From the NCBI GenBank assembly GCA_018127085.1, contig CM030732.1, forward strand, positions 248,001 to 312,000: 64,000 nucleotides of DNA, given 5' to 3'. Positions within the stretch are counted from its first letter, which is position 1. Each line of letters begins with the position of its first letter. This DNA is from Pneumocystis sp. 'macacae'. Taxonomy: Eukaryota; Ascomycota; Pneumocystomycetes; Pneumocystales; Pneumocystaceae. Positions 35,264 to 45,507 of this stretch are shown piece by piece. A program made the position numbers and the translations under genes. The notes under the pieces were generated by a model. The model worked only from the letters and a program-made list of their open reading frames with translations. It did not search any database and was not told the origin of the DNA.

Positions 35264-36244
35264 AATATTCTTAAATATATTGCGCAAGAGAGTTTGAGAT
35301 AATATGTTTTTATTGGCTAATTTTATTTATTTTTTATAAAAGATAATGGGATGTTTTCGAAATATTTTGATTATGATGGAATGACTTAAAATTTGTTTTT
35401 TGATGTTTAGGGATAAATATATTACAGAGATTTTTTGAAAGTTTTTGTATGTTTAGTAATTGTATTTTATAGAGTTGTGGGTATTTACTAATATTTATTT
35501 GTATTTATTGGAAAAAATGATTTTATTTCAATGAAGATATGAGTTTTTAGATGTATGTTTATTTTGAGTTATTATTATAATTTTATTTAGTTATAGGGTT
35601 TATTGTTTGAGTTATTAATTTGAGTTATTAATTTATTTGAAACAAAGTTACTTTTTGTAGGTTATAGTTAAGTATTATATAAAATTGTTTTTTTCAAATA
35701 TTAAACCGTTTTGAATACTATACATATGAAAAAATGTCCGAAAATGTTTTGCTCTGTTTTTATGATAGATGTCTTTTATATATATGAATCATGGTTCTAT
35801 AATGTCTCGATTATGTGATATTATTTAATGGTATTAGTTTGAGCACAAGATATTGCCAATAAAATTATTTAAATAATACTATTCGGATTTTGTTTTAAAG
35901 AGCTTTTTTGAATTTTTAAATAGGGGTTGAATAAGTAGATTGTTGGGAAAAAATTCGGTTTTGAGAACACTTTATATTTTTATAAATTTTGATATTTTAT
36001 TAAAAAATTATGAATATTAATTATGATTTGATAGTATTGTGCATATATATAGCTTTAGGCATCATTTAGCTGTTTTGATTGTACATGTTGTATGCATGCT
36101 GATGATATAGAATAATTTATATGTAATTTGAATTATTCATTTAAAAACGTATTCAAATGAATTGGTTTTACAGTGAAGTTGAATGTGTTTTCTACTTAAC
36201 TTTTATTGAATAACTGGTACGTTTGGTGAATATAAACGTTTATT
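35264..36244. other. Long convergent spacer DHFR / RDS3
   Basis: 981 bp of AT-rich sequence with no ORF, RNA gene or clear repeat. It lies between two 3' ends, so it should contain both polyadenylation regions and little else I can name. Confidence 0.55.
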
Positions 36245-36724
36245 TTATCGTTGAAAACCACCCAGTTTGAATTTTTTACGTTCATAGAAAAGATCAGTTC
36301 TTGAGCTTCCTAAATTGATAATCTATATAGTGTAAACTAGAAAAATAGAGCCTATATAATTTAACCTTTGGACATCCATCACGGTCTTTCTCTAAACGTG
36401 TGCATTCAAAGCAATAGTATCCATCTATAAATAAAAATCAAAAACGTCTCTAAATGTGAAAAATCTACCAGATATACCATCTCCTCCACAAATAATGCAT
36501 TTGCTTTGATAGTTTCCAAAAGAGCACTCGTCACATGTCCTAACAAGAGTTGTTGGACGCACATATGAATCACAAACTGGGCATTTTCCATCACATTTGT
36601 CGCACAACTAAAACTTGTTAAAACGCTTAAAAGGTATTTTTAAGATGGAAAAAAGACATACTCTTCCAATAGAAATTCCTGGTTGTTTTCTACACATTAC
36701 AAGGTCTGGATGATGCTTTGACAT
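36245..36724 (-). CDS. RDS3/PHF5A/Ini1, U2 snRNP SF3b zinc-knot subunit
   Basis: Small SF3b component that contacts the branch-site adenosine. Exons 36724-36662, 36607-36469, 36424-36366 and 36322-36245 give 112 residues, the normal size. Nearly invariant sequence: [77 protein letters not shown], and [15 protein letters not shown]. All CxxC pairs are present. In an organism with such intron density this factor is likely essential. Confidence 0.96.
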
Positions 36725-36888
36725 TTTTTTTCTTTTATCTTGTTTTTTTGATGTTTAAATTCGATAAAAAATTGAAGTTGTATATTTAACGTCATGGAAA
36801 AAAAAAATGTAAAAATATATTTATTTTTGCAGATATTTTGTGCTAATAAATTGCTTTAAGGAGCTCTGAAGTTGAAGTTGGGTCGACT

Positions 36889-37741
36889 ATGCCTTTATCT
36901 TTGCATGATGGATCAGTTTCCGCGGGGAATTTGAAACGGCGGACGTTTACACAGCATTCGTTATTGAAGCGTCAGAGATTAAGTGAAGATAGTACCACTC
37001 GACGAAAGACCATTGATTCTGATGATCATAAGCGTGCACAGCGTTTTTTTGGGACTTTGATGGGTACATTGGGGAAGTTTCAGAAGGAATCTGCTTTTTT
37101 ACAGGAAAAAAATGCAAAAAGAGCAGAAATTGAGGCCAGATTGGCTGAGTGTATACGTAAAGAGAAAGAGGAGATGGAGGAGCGTGTACGCATGGAACAG
37201 GATGAGAAATATCGGCGTTCAGAGCGATTGCGACGAGAGAATTTGCGTGAACTTGAACGGATGTCGGTAAGTTACTGGGAGAGAAGATATCTGGACTGTT
37301 TTTGTTGATATTAGTCAGTTGGAGGCATTTTATAAGAGTGAAATTGCATCTGCGCATGCTTTAAAGACAGCGACACTGCCTGTGTTGTTTTATCTTCCAT
37401 GGAAACTTTCACCAAAAGAAGAGGAAAAGGCAAGGATGCGGGTTGAGGAAGCTGAGGAGATGTATCGGCAAGCATTGAGGAAGTTGGATGATAGCTTTAC
37501 AACTGAGAATAGTGTATATACTTATGATAAACACACTTTAGAGATCAAGCCTTTGAATCATAATAAGATCGTAGAAATGGCGAATCGGGGCGAAACCGTT
37601 GATTTTGTTCCTGATTCTATGCAAATAGATCATTCTTCTTCACTTGATCGCGATGGTCATATGTTTTCGATTGATTCTGCCTCAGAACTAATTCACGATT
37701 CTAAAGTTTCTGATCATAATGAAGATATGGTTGAATACTAA
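36889..37741 (+). CDS. Pinin/SDK/MemA-domain splicing-associated protein
   Basis: Exons 36889-37266 and 37319-37741 give 266 residues. The pinin/SDK/MemA core runs from HKRAQRFFGTLMGTLGKFQKE through a long charged coiled coil (KRAEIEARLAECIRKEKEEM, then EERVRMEQDEKYRRSERLRR) to LPVLFYLPWKLSPKEEEKARMRV. The C-terminal ~80 residues are acidic and without a known domain. Metazoan pinin sits in the exon-junction/ASAP complexes; the role here is inferred from the domain. The intron (52 nt) ends at TCAG rather than the earlier TTAG, because only that acceptor keeps frame. Confidence 0.85.
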
Positions 37742-38068
37742 TTAAAAATTCCTTAAGAGAGTTCAGAAAAAAACGTCTTCATGGATATGTAGGATATTTC
37801 TTGCTACACTTTTTCTTATTTTTGTTTTTTACTTTATTTATTACTACATTTTCCATTTTATTGGTTATCTCCATCTTCATCTAATAGATATCTGGTTTTT
37901 TGTAAAGCTATATTTACACGTTGTTTATGAATCTTATTCTTTTGTATTCTTGTATGATTTTTTCTTTTTCTTGTATTTTTTATTCCTCCTTTTTTTCTAA
38001 TTATATATAAACCTGTTCTACTTGAGATCGTTGGTGATTAATACAACCAACTTTTTGTTGGTTTTCAG
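37742..38068. other. Intergenic spacer pinin-PHRF1-like
   Basis: 327 bp between same-strand genes, T-rich on the + strand towards the downstream start. Nothing else recognised. Confidence 0.5.
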
Positions 38069-39898
38069 ATGACTAATACGAAGGTTCTTATGAATGATTC
38101 AAACATGGAAGATCAATGTAGTATTTGTTTAAGCCCTTTTATATGTTGTTTAAAGGAAGATGCTTTTTTTTCTGAGAAAAATATTAAAAAAACGACTCAT
38201 GAAGATGGGTTTTCTAATGAAATAGACGATATAGCGCATCTTGGGAATTGTACTCACATATTCCATCATCGATGTATCAGGTCTTGGTTAAAAGTGAGTG
38301 AATAAGCTCTCTTTTTGCAAAATATTGATGATTTTTCAGATTGCAAACACATGTCCTGTTTGTCGAGATCGTTTTTATTGGATACGATTGTCACGTAGTC
38401 TTAAGGGTATGGTACTATTTGTGTGCTTTAAGTGTGTTTATGTGTTTTAGGCGTTATTTTTAAAGCTTATGCAGTGGAAGATAAAGTGAATTCTGGAAAT
38501 AATGATATATCGGATGTGATTCAGGAAAACTACGATACATGTAGGTGTATTATCTGTGGGAGTTCGGAGGATGAGCAGGTTCTTTTATTATGTGATCAGT
38601 GTGATGATGCATATCACACATATTGTTTAGGATTAGAGGAGGTTCCAGATACTGATTTTTTCTGTCCAACCTGTATAACACTTTCTGGTGAATATTTATT
38701 CCATTTTTCAAGGCGCTCTGCGTTATCTGGGCGTACTATGCGAAGGATTGCTCGTCAGCGACCTAGTAGTATTCGAAGTCGTCGTAGAACTAATATTTCG
38801 GTTACTTCTGCTCGTACAAGTGCTGCATCTTTTATTTCTTCAAATGCTGGCGCCAGATTTGATGGAATACATGGCATTTCTCTACCGAATAATTGGTTTC
38901 AAACCCCATGTTATGAAGATAGTTTTCGGCGTTCGTGGAATGTTGAAATAGAGAGTCAAGGAAGTAACTTGTCCTCTATTTCATTGGCAGGTAGAACAGG
39001 ATTTTTATATAGTTCTGGAAAGTTGCTGACAACATTTCCGAATCCTTTGAGTTCTGAAGAAAAGGCATGGGAGATGTATGAGGTTCAAAGGTCCGGTGAA
39101 AAGTTTGAAAAATATAAAGATAGTTTATTTAAGGACGATTTTTCATCTTCTGTGTCTCAAAGGAAGTATAAACGACCATTGATAGCAAGAGATGAAATAA
39201 GAGATACTGCACATAGTCCAAAGGAATGTATAGATAATCTTTCTGATGATAATTGTTCTATATATGCTAAGGGAAAGGCTAAAGAGAATTTTGGTAACCA
39301 AACTGGGTTTTTGCAGAATTTATTGGATGATATATCAAATACTTCACGTTATTCTCCTGAACTGAATTCTGATATTCAGGTTTCTGAAAGATGTTATAAT
39401 AAAGTATCTCCCATTGGGAATTGTGAAAAAAAGAGCAATTCTGTTTTTGTTTCAGATCTATCATCTAAAACAAATGTTCATGAAGAAAATTCTTTTCAAT
39501 TGGTTTCAGATATGTCTTTAGGAACACAATCTAAGGAAGCTCATCATATTTCATCTATATCTCCTTCATCGTTAAGTTTATCAGAATCGTTTTTGGCTAA
39601 GTTTTCTTCTTTTTCATCAAAGTCTGCTCCCGAGTCATCTATTGTATCTCCTGGAAGGAAAATTGCATTCACAATTAAAAAAAAAATTGAGAAAATTGTT
39701 TCAAAAGAGCTTCGATTATATTATCCGGAAAAAATATCAAAAGATATATGTAAATCAATTAATAAACGAGTATGTCGAATGATTTATGAAGATGTTGCAC
39801 TTTTAGGTGAACATATGTTTGATGATTTTAATGATATATGGTATGATAAAATTAAAGTTGCTGTTTTACATTTGATAAAAGATTTTGTACATGTGTAA
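38069..39898 (+). CDS. PHRF1-like protein: RING finger followed by PHD finger
   Basis: Exons 38069-38293, 38340-38406 and 38451-39898 give 579 residues. The N-terminal RING reads CSICLSPF...LGNCTHIFHHRCIRSWLK and CPVCRDRF, spread over the first two exons. The PHD finger follows at once: CRCIICGSSEDEQVLLLCDQC, then CDDAYHTYCLGLEEVPDTDFFCPTC. An Arg/Ser-rich segment comes next (RRIARQRPSSIRSRRRTN), then long low-complexity sequence. The last ~80 residues form a helical block (VSKELRLYYPEKISKDICKS) that resembles the C-terminal domain of PHRF1/SCAF proteins, which binds phosphorylated RNA polymerase II tails. Chromatin or transcription role inferred. Confidence 0.8.
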
Positions 39899-40530
39899 AT
39901 CATGAGTCATATTTGTTTATAATGGGTTTGTTTTTACGTATATATTTGTTCTTTTTGTTAAGTCGATATGCATAAGTAGAATATTAATGTATTTTTAAAT
40001 TTAGCTAATATATTTTTTTAATACAATTTTAAATATTTAAGTTTTATTTTGATTGGTTTTTTGTTTTAAATGTTTAATATTGTAATTTAAATTGAATTTT
40101 AAATTTGTGGATTATTTTGATTTAGGATGTATATAGAGTTAAATATGATAGTGATTTATTTAGAATCTTATTTTCATGTGTTTAGATGAACTGATATATT
40201 TAAAATTTAGTTTTATGAAATATATATAATATATAAATATTTTGAAATTAATAAAATTTTTTATTTTATTTGATGATTATTAAGTTATATTCAATAGATA
40301 TTTACTACTAACAAATATATATTAAAGATATTCTAATTCAGATGTATTTAGTAATATTTATTATTAATACTTTTAGTTATATGTATCATTTTATGATTAT
40401 CCCATAAAGATTTATTTTTTAATTTTAAAGTGTATTTTTTGTTAATCTAAAATTATAAACGTATAAAAACGCAATAAAAATCTAAATTGTTTGATTTTAT
40501 AATTAAATATGGAAATGTTGATATTTATAA
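39899..40530. other. Convergent spacer PHRF1-like / twinfilin
   Basis: 632 bp of strongly AT-rich DNA. No coding or RNA feature recognised. Confidence 0.55.
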
Positions 40531-41795
40531 CTATTTACCAGGACGTCTAGGTTTTAAGAAAAGCTTTTCTTTTTTTTCTATAGATGGATGAAGAATTGAA
40601 TAAAGCATTGTTTCATTAATATCAATAAGATCGTCCGTTTCAATCTAATAAAAAAAGTTAATTTTTTATTATTCCACATAGATTTTTGATTAGAAATACT
40701 TTTTTATCAATATGAATCCACTGTTTCATTGTTGATAAAGCTAGTGAACATGTTGAACTGTAAAGCATACGTTCTTTAATAGTTGATGCTTTTGGACAAG
40801 TATAGATAAATACTAATATATAGTTAGTAGATTTCTATATAATGTCTTTTCTTACTGTTAGAAGTTACTGTAGAATCACTATATATGTGTTTCCATGAAT
40901 AAATAGAATAACGGGGTGATGCGGATGATATGACATGTTGAATATCATTCGGTTTTATCAATGCGGTCATTTCCAGATTTAATATTTCGGTAAAAGGATC
41001 ACTTGCCTTTATTATGTGAACATGACAGTACAGGAAAGATGATGTTTTTACTAATTGTATAAAGTTAAATTCCTTAGTGTTTGCTGAGAGTTTTTTAATA
41101 GAAGTTTTTGCTGCTTCACTAATATTCAAGAAAAGTTTATCATTTGTAGGTTTCCTTTGAGAAAAACAATTCATCATATGTTCCTAATTATGATTTAGAT
41201 GTTTTATTTATTTTTTTGAAAAAAGATATACTTGAGAATTCTTTGTGTTCCAAAAATCTTTTTCTTTATCTGACAACAGATTGTCTTTCGCTTGTATCTC
41301 TAATTGTTCTTCAAACAATTTTTTATTTATTTCTTCTTTGCTACTTGCAAAAACGTTTTTCAAAATTTTATCTGAGCCTAATGATTTAATTAATGTATGT
41401 TGTGTAGATGCATAAATCATTTTGTCACGAATCTAAAGTTATTTTAAATTGTATTTTAATATAAAATGATAAAAACTTTTGCATTTTCTGGAACATAATA
41501 TATAAGAAGCATTTTCATGGGCTCCATATCCTGAAATTTACATAAAACATATGCTGGCTCTATATCATTTAAAATAGATCTTACAGATTCCAGATTTTTA
41601 AAAAAATCACTAGATTTTGAAATGTAATTACTCTTTATTAATGATTCTGTGCATTTGACATAGATCTTTTCACTAAATGTTTTATTTACCTTTAAAAATA
41701 GAAATTTTCATAGCAAAAATATCAGTGTTTTCTGAGAATGCTTGGAAGTCATTAAAAAATTCTTCTGAAACACAAATACCAGATATTGTAGACAT
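40531..41795 (-). CDS. Twinfilin, actin monomer-binding and capping-regulating protein
   Basis: Two ADF-homology domains in 343 residues. Exons 41795-41690, 41646-41477, 41432-41232, 41183-40856, 40812-40700, 40644-40531. ADF-H1 begins MSTISGICVSEEFFNDFQAF and includes DIEPAYVLCKFQDMEPMKML and IRDKMIYASTQHTLIKSLG. ADF-H2 includes NFIQLVKTSSFLYCHVHIIK, SASPRYSIYSWKH, IFIYTCPKASTIKERMLYSS and KKIETDDLIDINETML. The tail LHPSIEKKKSFSKPRRPGK is the conserved twinfilin C-terminus that binds capping protein and lipid. All phases agree over five introns. Confidence 0.92.
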
Positions 41796-42213
41796 TCTTA
41801 TCTATTGGGATTTTTTTTCTATTGAACAATAGTTGTGCTCTATTTTAAAAAGTTTAAGTGTGAACGTTAGCACATTTTTTGCGAACCATTGAACCTCAAA
41901 AAAATATAAAATATAAAAAAAGCTTTATACAAAAATATTTTGAAAGAGAGTTTTTTATTTTTTCCTTTTTTTTTGTTTTTTAAGAAAAAGGTTGGCTATA
42001 TATAAGTAGAAAAAGATATGAGGATGTTTGAACTAGTTTTTGACAGGTTTATAGACTTAAAAGTCTGTATATTTTCCCTTTTTATTTTTATTCATTGTTT
42101 GTCATATGAGATTTCTAAATTTTTGTTTTTTTTTCTTAAGTTTTAGTAGAATTTTGGCGGAAAATGATATTGAAAAAGTGATTATTTGTTTTCCAGAAAA
42201 ATTACAAGCAATA
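41796..42213. other. Divergent region twinfilin / mL46
   Basis: 418 bp. The mL46 frame is open from an earlier ATG at 42106, but that extension (MRFLNFCFFFLSFSRILAEN) is acidic in its second half and not presequence-like, so I start the gene at 42214. Otherwise this is a promoter region with T runs. Confidence 0.45.
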
Positions 42214-42997
42214 ATGTCTCGTTTATATCGTATTTTGGCTGCAACAGTGCTTTTAAGGTCTCCTATTATATCAGCTGAACAAACACCCTTTGAGAAGGCT
42301 TATTATGCATATCAAAGACAATTAAGTGAACGATTGGCTGCGCCTTTTCCTGTAGATTTTTACTTTAAAAAGGGCTCTTTGGCTGAAAAAAAATGGCATG
42401 AAAGTGAGATGAAAAGAGCTAAAACTAGTTCTTTTTCCGATGACATCTATGATGAAGCTCGAGAGGAAAAAAGACGCATTGCATTACCTCGTGAAACAGA
42501 GGCTGATTTTAAGGGAGACATGCGTAGTTTGGAAAGGAAATTAGATAGAACACTTTATCTTCTTGTAAAAAAGCCTAGAGAAGAGCACTGCTGGCAGTTT
42601 CCTCAGGGTTTGGTGACAGGCGACGATGTTTTGCATACTGTATGTTTACTGATGATATCATTAGTTCTTAACAAACATAGGCAGCTGAGCGGTCGTTACG
42701 CAATATTTGTGGAAATAACATGAATATTTGGTATGTCGGTTGTGTTCCAATTGGAAATGGCAAGTACAAGTATCCAGAAGGGTATAGTAATGAATTTTAT
42801 GGTGCTAAAGTGGGTTTACTTTTTTAAATATGCTACTGATGTTGATATAGGTATTTTTTATGAGAGCTCGCGTAATAGCGGGACAAGTAAAATTAAATAG
42901 CACAGTTGCTATTGATTGGGTATGGGTTACAAGAGATGAGATACGACAGTATGTTTCAAAAACTTATTGGAATACCATTCGGGCCATGCTTTCGTAA
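42214..42997 (+). CDS. Mitochondrial large-subunit ribosomal protein mL46 (MRPL17)
   Basis: NUDIX-fold protein of the mitochondrial 54S subunit. Exons 42214-42639, 42681-42809 and 42851-42997 give 233 residues. An N-terminal basic segment (MSRLYRILAATVLLRSP) looks like a presequence. Family blocks: TPFEKAYYAYQRQLSERLA, PFPVDFYFKKGS, ETEADFKGDMRSLERKLDRT, WQFPQG, AAERSLRNICGNNMNIWYVG and PIGNGKYKYP. The C-terminal AIDWVWVTRDEI also fits. Its stop lies 102 bp from the convergent CRIPT stop. Confidence 0.88.
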
Positions 42998-43098
42998 ATT
43001 AGTTTGAATCATCTGATATACATTTATTCATTTTTTGTTTTCCCTGCACATTTCACATCTATTTTCGCTCATTTTATCTTTCTGTGTCCTTAAATGCT

Positions 43099-43427
43099 TT
43101 ATCTGGAGCTCTGTTTGTAAGCAGTTGTATCAAGAATTTTCTTTCCGCAGATGCTGCCTATTTTTCTTAGCAAATATAGAAGATTCGGATTACAATACAT
43201 TTCCCTTGTTTGTACGCACAGCTAGGGCAGTATTTTGCACCAAGATGGTGCGTGCGCTGCTTACAAATACTGCATCCTGTTCCGTAAGGATCATACCTAT
43301 TTACAATTAAGTTGGAATCTTTTATTTTTTCATTAATAGACCTTTTTTTTGCTGACGTGCTTAACAGTTTATTTTCTCCTATTTTTCTCTCTTGAGATGC
43401 AACTAATTTGGACATTTCACTTCCCAT
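43099..43427 (-). CDS. CRIPT-like cysteine-rich protein
   Basis: Exons 43427-43199 and 43157-43099 give 95 residues. The C-terminal zinc-binding half is classic CRIPT: CSICKQRTHHLGAKYCPSCAY, then KQGKCSICGKKILDTTAYKQ. The GENKLLS motif is also present. The N-terminus starts MGSEMSKLVASQERKIGENK and lacks the MVC..C cysteine pair that usually opens CRIPT, so either an upstream exon is missed or this lineage lost that site. CRIPT proteins associate with the minor spliceosome in animals and with PDZ proteins; the function in fungi is not established here. Confidence 0.82.
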
Positions 43428-43834
43428 GTATATTTCTGATTTTTTTTTAACGCTTTGATATGAAATTAGTGTTTATTCTTTTCATATTTAATTTTTTTAA
43501 ACCTTGGAGTTGCCAAAAATGTACATTTTTTTTCACACTAAAAATGTCAAAAAATTCAGGGGAAAATACTATACCTTTTCGCAGACCATACTTTGTATCT
43601 ATCTTTTTGATATTCTCGTTTTAATTATTTTCAGAAATATTCTATTTTCAATTAATTTTGATCTGAATTTTGACACTCGTTTAATGATTTACGATTTGCT
43701 TTTTGCTCTTCTAGATATTGTTACTCTGGATACCGTTACTTAGATACCGTTTCTTAGCAACAGCTTATTGATATTGAAATCGGCTAAGCAGTTCTTAATT
43801 CAGTTTTTAATAGACTTTTTTGAAGGTTTTTGGC
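43428..43834. other. Divergent region CRIPT / CEM1
   Basis: 407 bp. A 79-codon open frame at 43504-43743 has no family resemblance and is probably chance. Short repeats of GATACCGTTNCTTAG occur at 43729-43757 just upstream of CEM1. No RNA gene recognised. Confidence 0.4.
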
Positions 43835-45444
43835 ATGAGACGAGTGGTTGTAACAGGTGTTGGACTTGTTACACCTCTTGGAACAGGTGTTCGTCATTGC
43901 TGGCCGCGCTTGTTGCGTGGCGATAGCGGAATTGTGTCGTTAAAAGGCTTAGATGATGATGATCGATATGAAACATTGCCGTGCAAAGTTGGGGGATTAG
44001 TTCAGAAAGGGGCTTTTTTGGATGGTCTTTGGGATGCAGAAGAATGGATTGATCGGAATGTGAGTTTTTTTGGTTTTTGTTTTCGGTTAAATTTGATGGT
44101 TTTTCAGAATCTTCGTAGGATGGCTACATTTTCACAATATGCTGTTGGTGCATCGATTCAGGCTATTCAGGACTCTGGAATAGATTTTTGCTGTGGTGAA
44201 TCTGTTGTGCGTTTGATATCAGTCTTATATTCGATGTTTTAAGTGGATTAGGGTGTATGTATTGGTTCGGGTATAGGAAGTTTGCAAGATTTTGTAGAAA
44301 CCTCAAGTAAATTTGAAAAATATGTATTTTTTCTCCATTTTTGTTTATTTTAAGTCTCTACAGGGATGGAAAAAAGTTATGCCTCTTTTTATTCCAAAAA
44401 TTTTGGTGAATATGGCTGCGGGTCATTTGGCGATAAAATATGGCTTTCGTGTGGCTAATTTTCTATTCTTACTATTGTCTGTATTTCTTACTTCATAAGG
44501 GACCTAATCATTCGTGTTCAACTGCTTGCACCACTGGAAATCATTCAATTGGTGATGCGTTTCGATTTATTCAGTATGGAGATGCAGATATTATGATTGC
44601 GGGTGGCTCTGAGGCATCTATCCATCCTTTGGCAATTGCTGGGTTTTCAAGGTATCTGTTTTATCTATTTACATGTTATTCTTATAGTTAAATGAAGGAT
44701 AAAAAGTCTTTCGACAAAATATAATGATGTGCCATCAAAATCATCTAGACCGTTTGATAAAGATCGTTGTGGCTTTGTTATTGGAGAGGGCTCTGGAATT
44801 GTGGTTTTAGAAGTAATAAATACTTTTATCTTTTTATATATATTTATTTTATGTTTTAGGAATTGGAACATGCTCGCGCTCGTGGCGCAAAGATTTATGC
44901 AGAACTACGAGGATATGGTTTATCTTGTGATGCACATCATATTACGAGTCCTTCTGAAGAGGGTTTAGGTGCTCAACTCTCTATGAAAAATGCTTTAAAA
45001 CATGCTTGCCTAAACCCTTCAGATGTAGATTATATAAATGCACATGCAACATCTACACCATTAGGTGATATGATTGAAAACAAAGCTATTAAAAAAGTTA
45101 TGTTAGGGCCTAATGGAAAATTGAGTGCTAAAGAAATTAATGTATCAAGTACGAAAGGTGCTACTGGGCATATGCTTGGTGCTGCTGGTGCTGTAGAGTC
45201 TATATTCACTATATTGGCTATCTACCATGTAATATTATGTTTCTATTGTATTTTCTTTACATATTAATAGAAAATAATGCCTCCAACATTAAATTTGGAG
45301 AATTCGGGGGAGCCTTTAGAAGAATTTAATTGTAATTATGTACCATTATATGCTCAGGAAAAAAAAATAAAAGTTGCATTAACTAACAGTTTTGGTTTTG
45401 GGGGAACCAATGCATCACTTTGTTTTACAGAATATAATGATTAA
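43835..45444 (+). CDS. CEM1: CEM1, mitochondrial beta-ketoacyl-ACP synthase
   Basis: Condensing enzyme of mitochondrial type II fatty-acid synthesis, which makes the lipoic acid precursor. Exons 43835-44059, 44108-44203, 44252-44323, 44364-44450, 44500-44651, 44707-44812, 44860-45228, 45271-45444, giving 426 residues. The N-terminus is [16 protein letters not shown]. Catalytic features: Cys in [19 protein letters not shown], His in [13 protein letters not shown], and His in [18 protein letters not shown]; the glycine-rich end is [12 protein letters not shown]. There is little room for a presequence at the chosen start. Seven introns of 40-55 nt. Convergent with DRS2, with 63 bp between. Confidence 0.95.
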
Positions 45445-45507
45445 ATTATATTTAGGTATTTTGAAATATTTTTGGTAATTATGATTAGTATTAATATTCA
45501 CAATGTT

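Noticed and set aside
43504..43743. 79-codon ORF on the + strand
   Set aside because: No family resemblance, AT-rich codons, lies in a promoter-size gap; probably chance.
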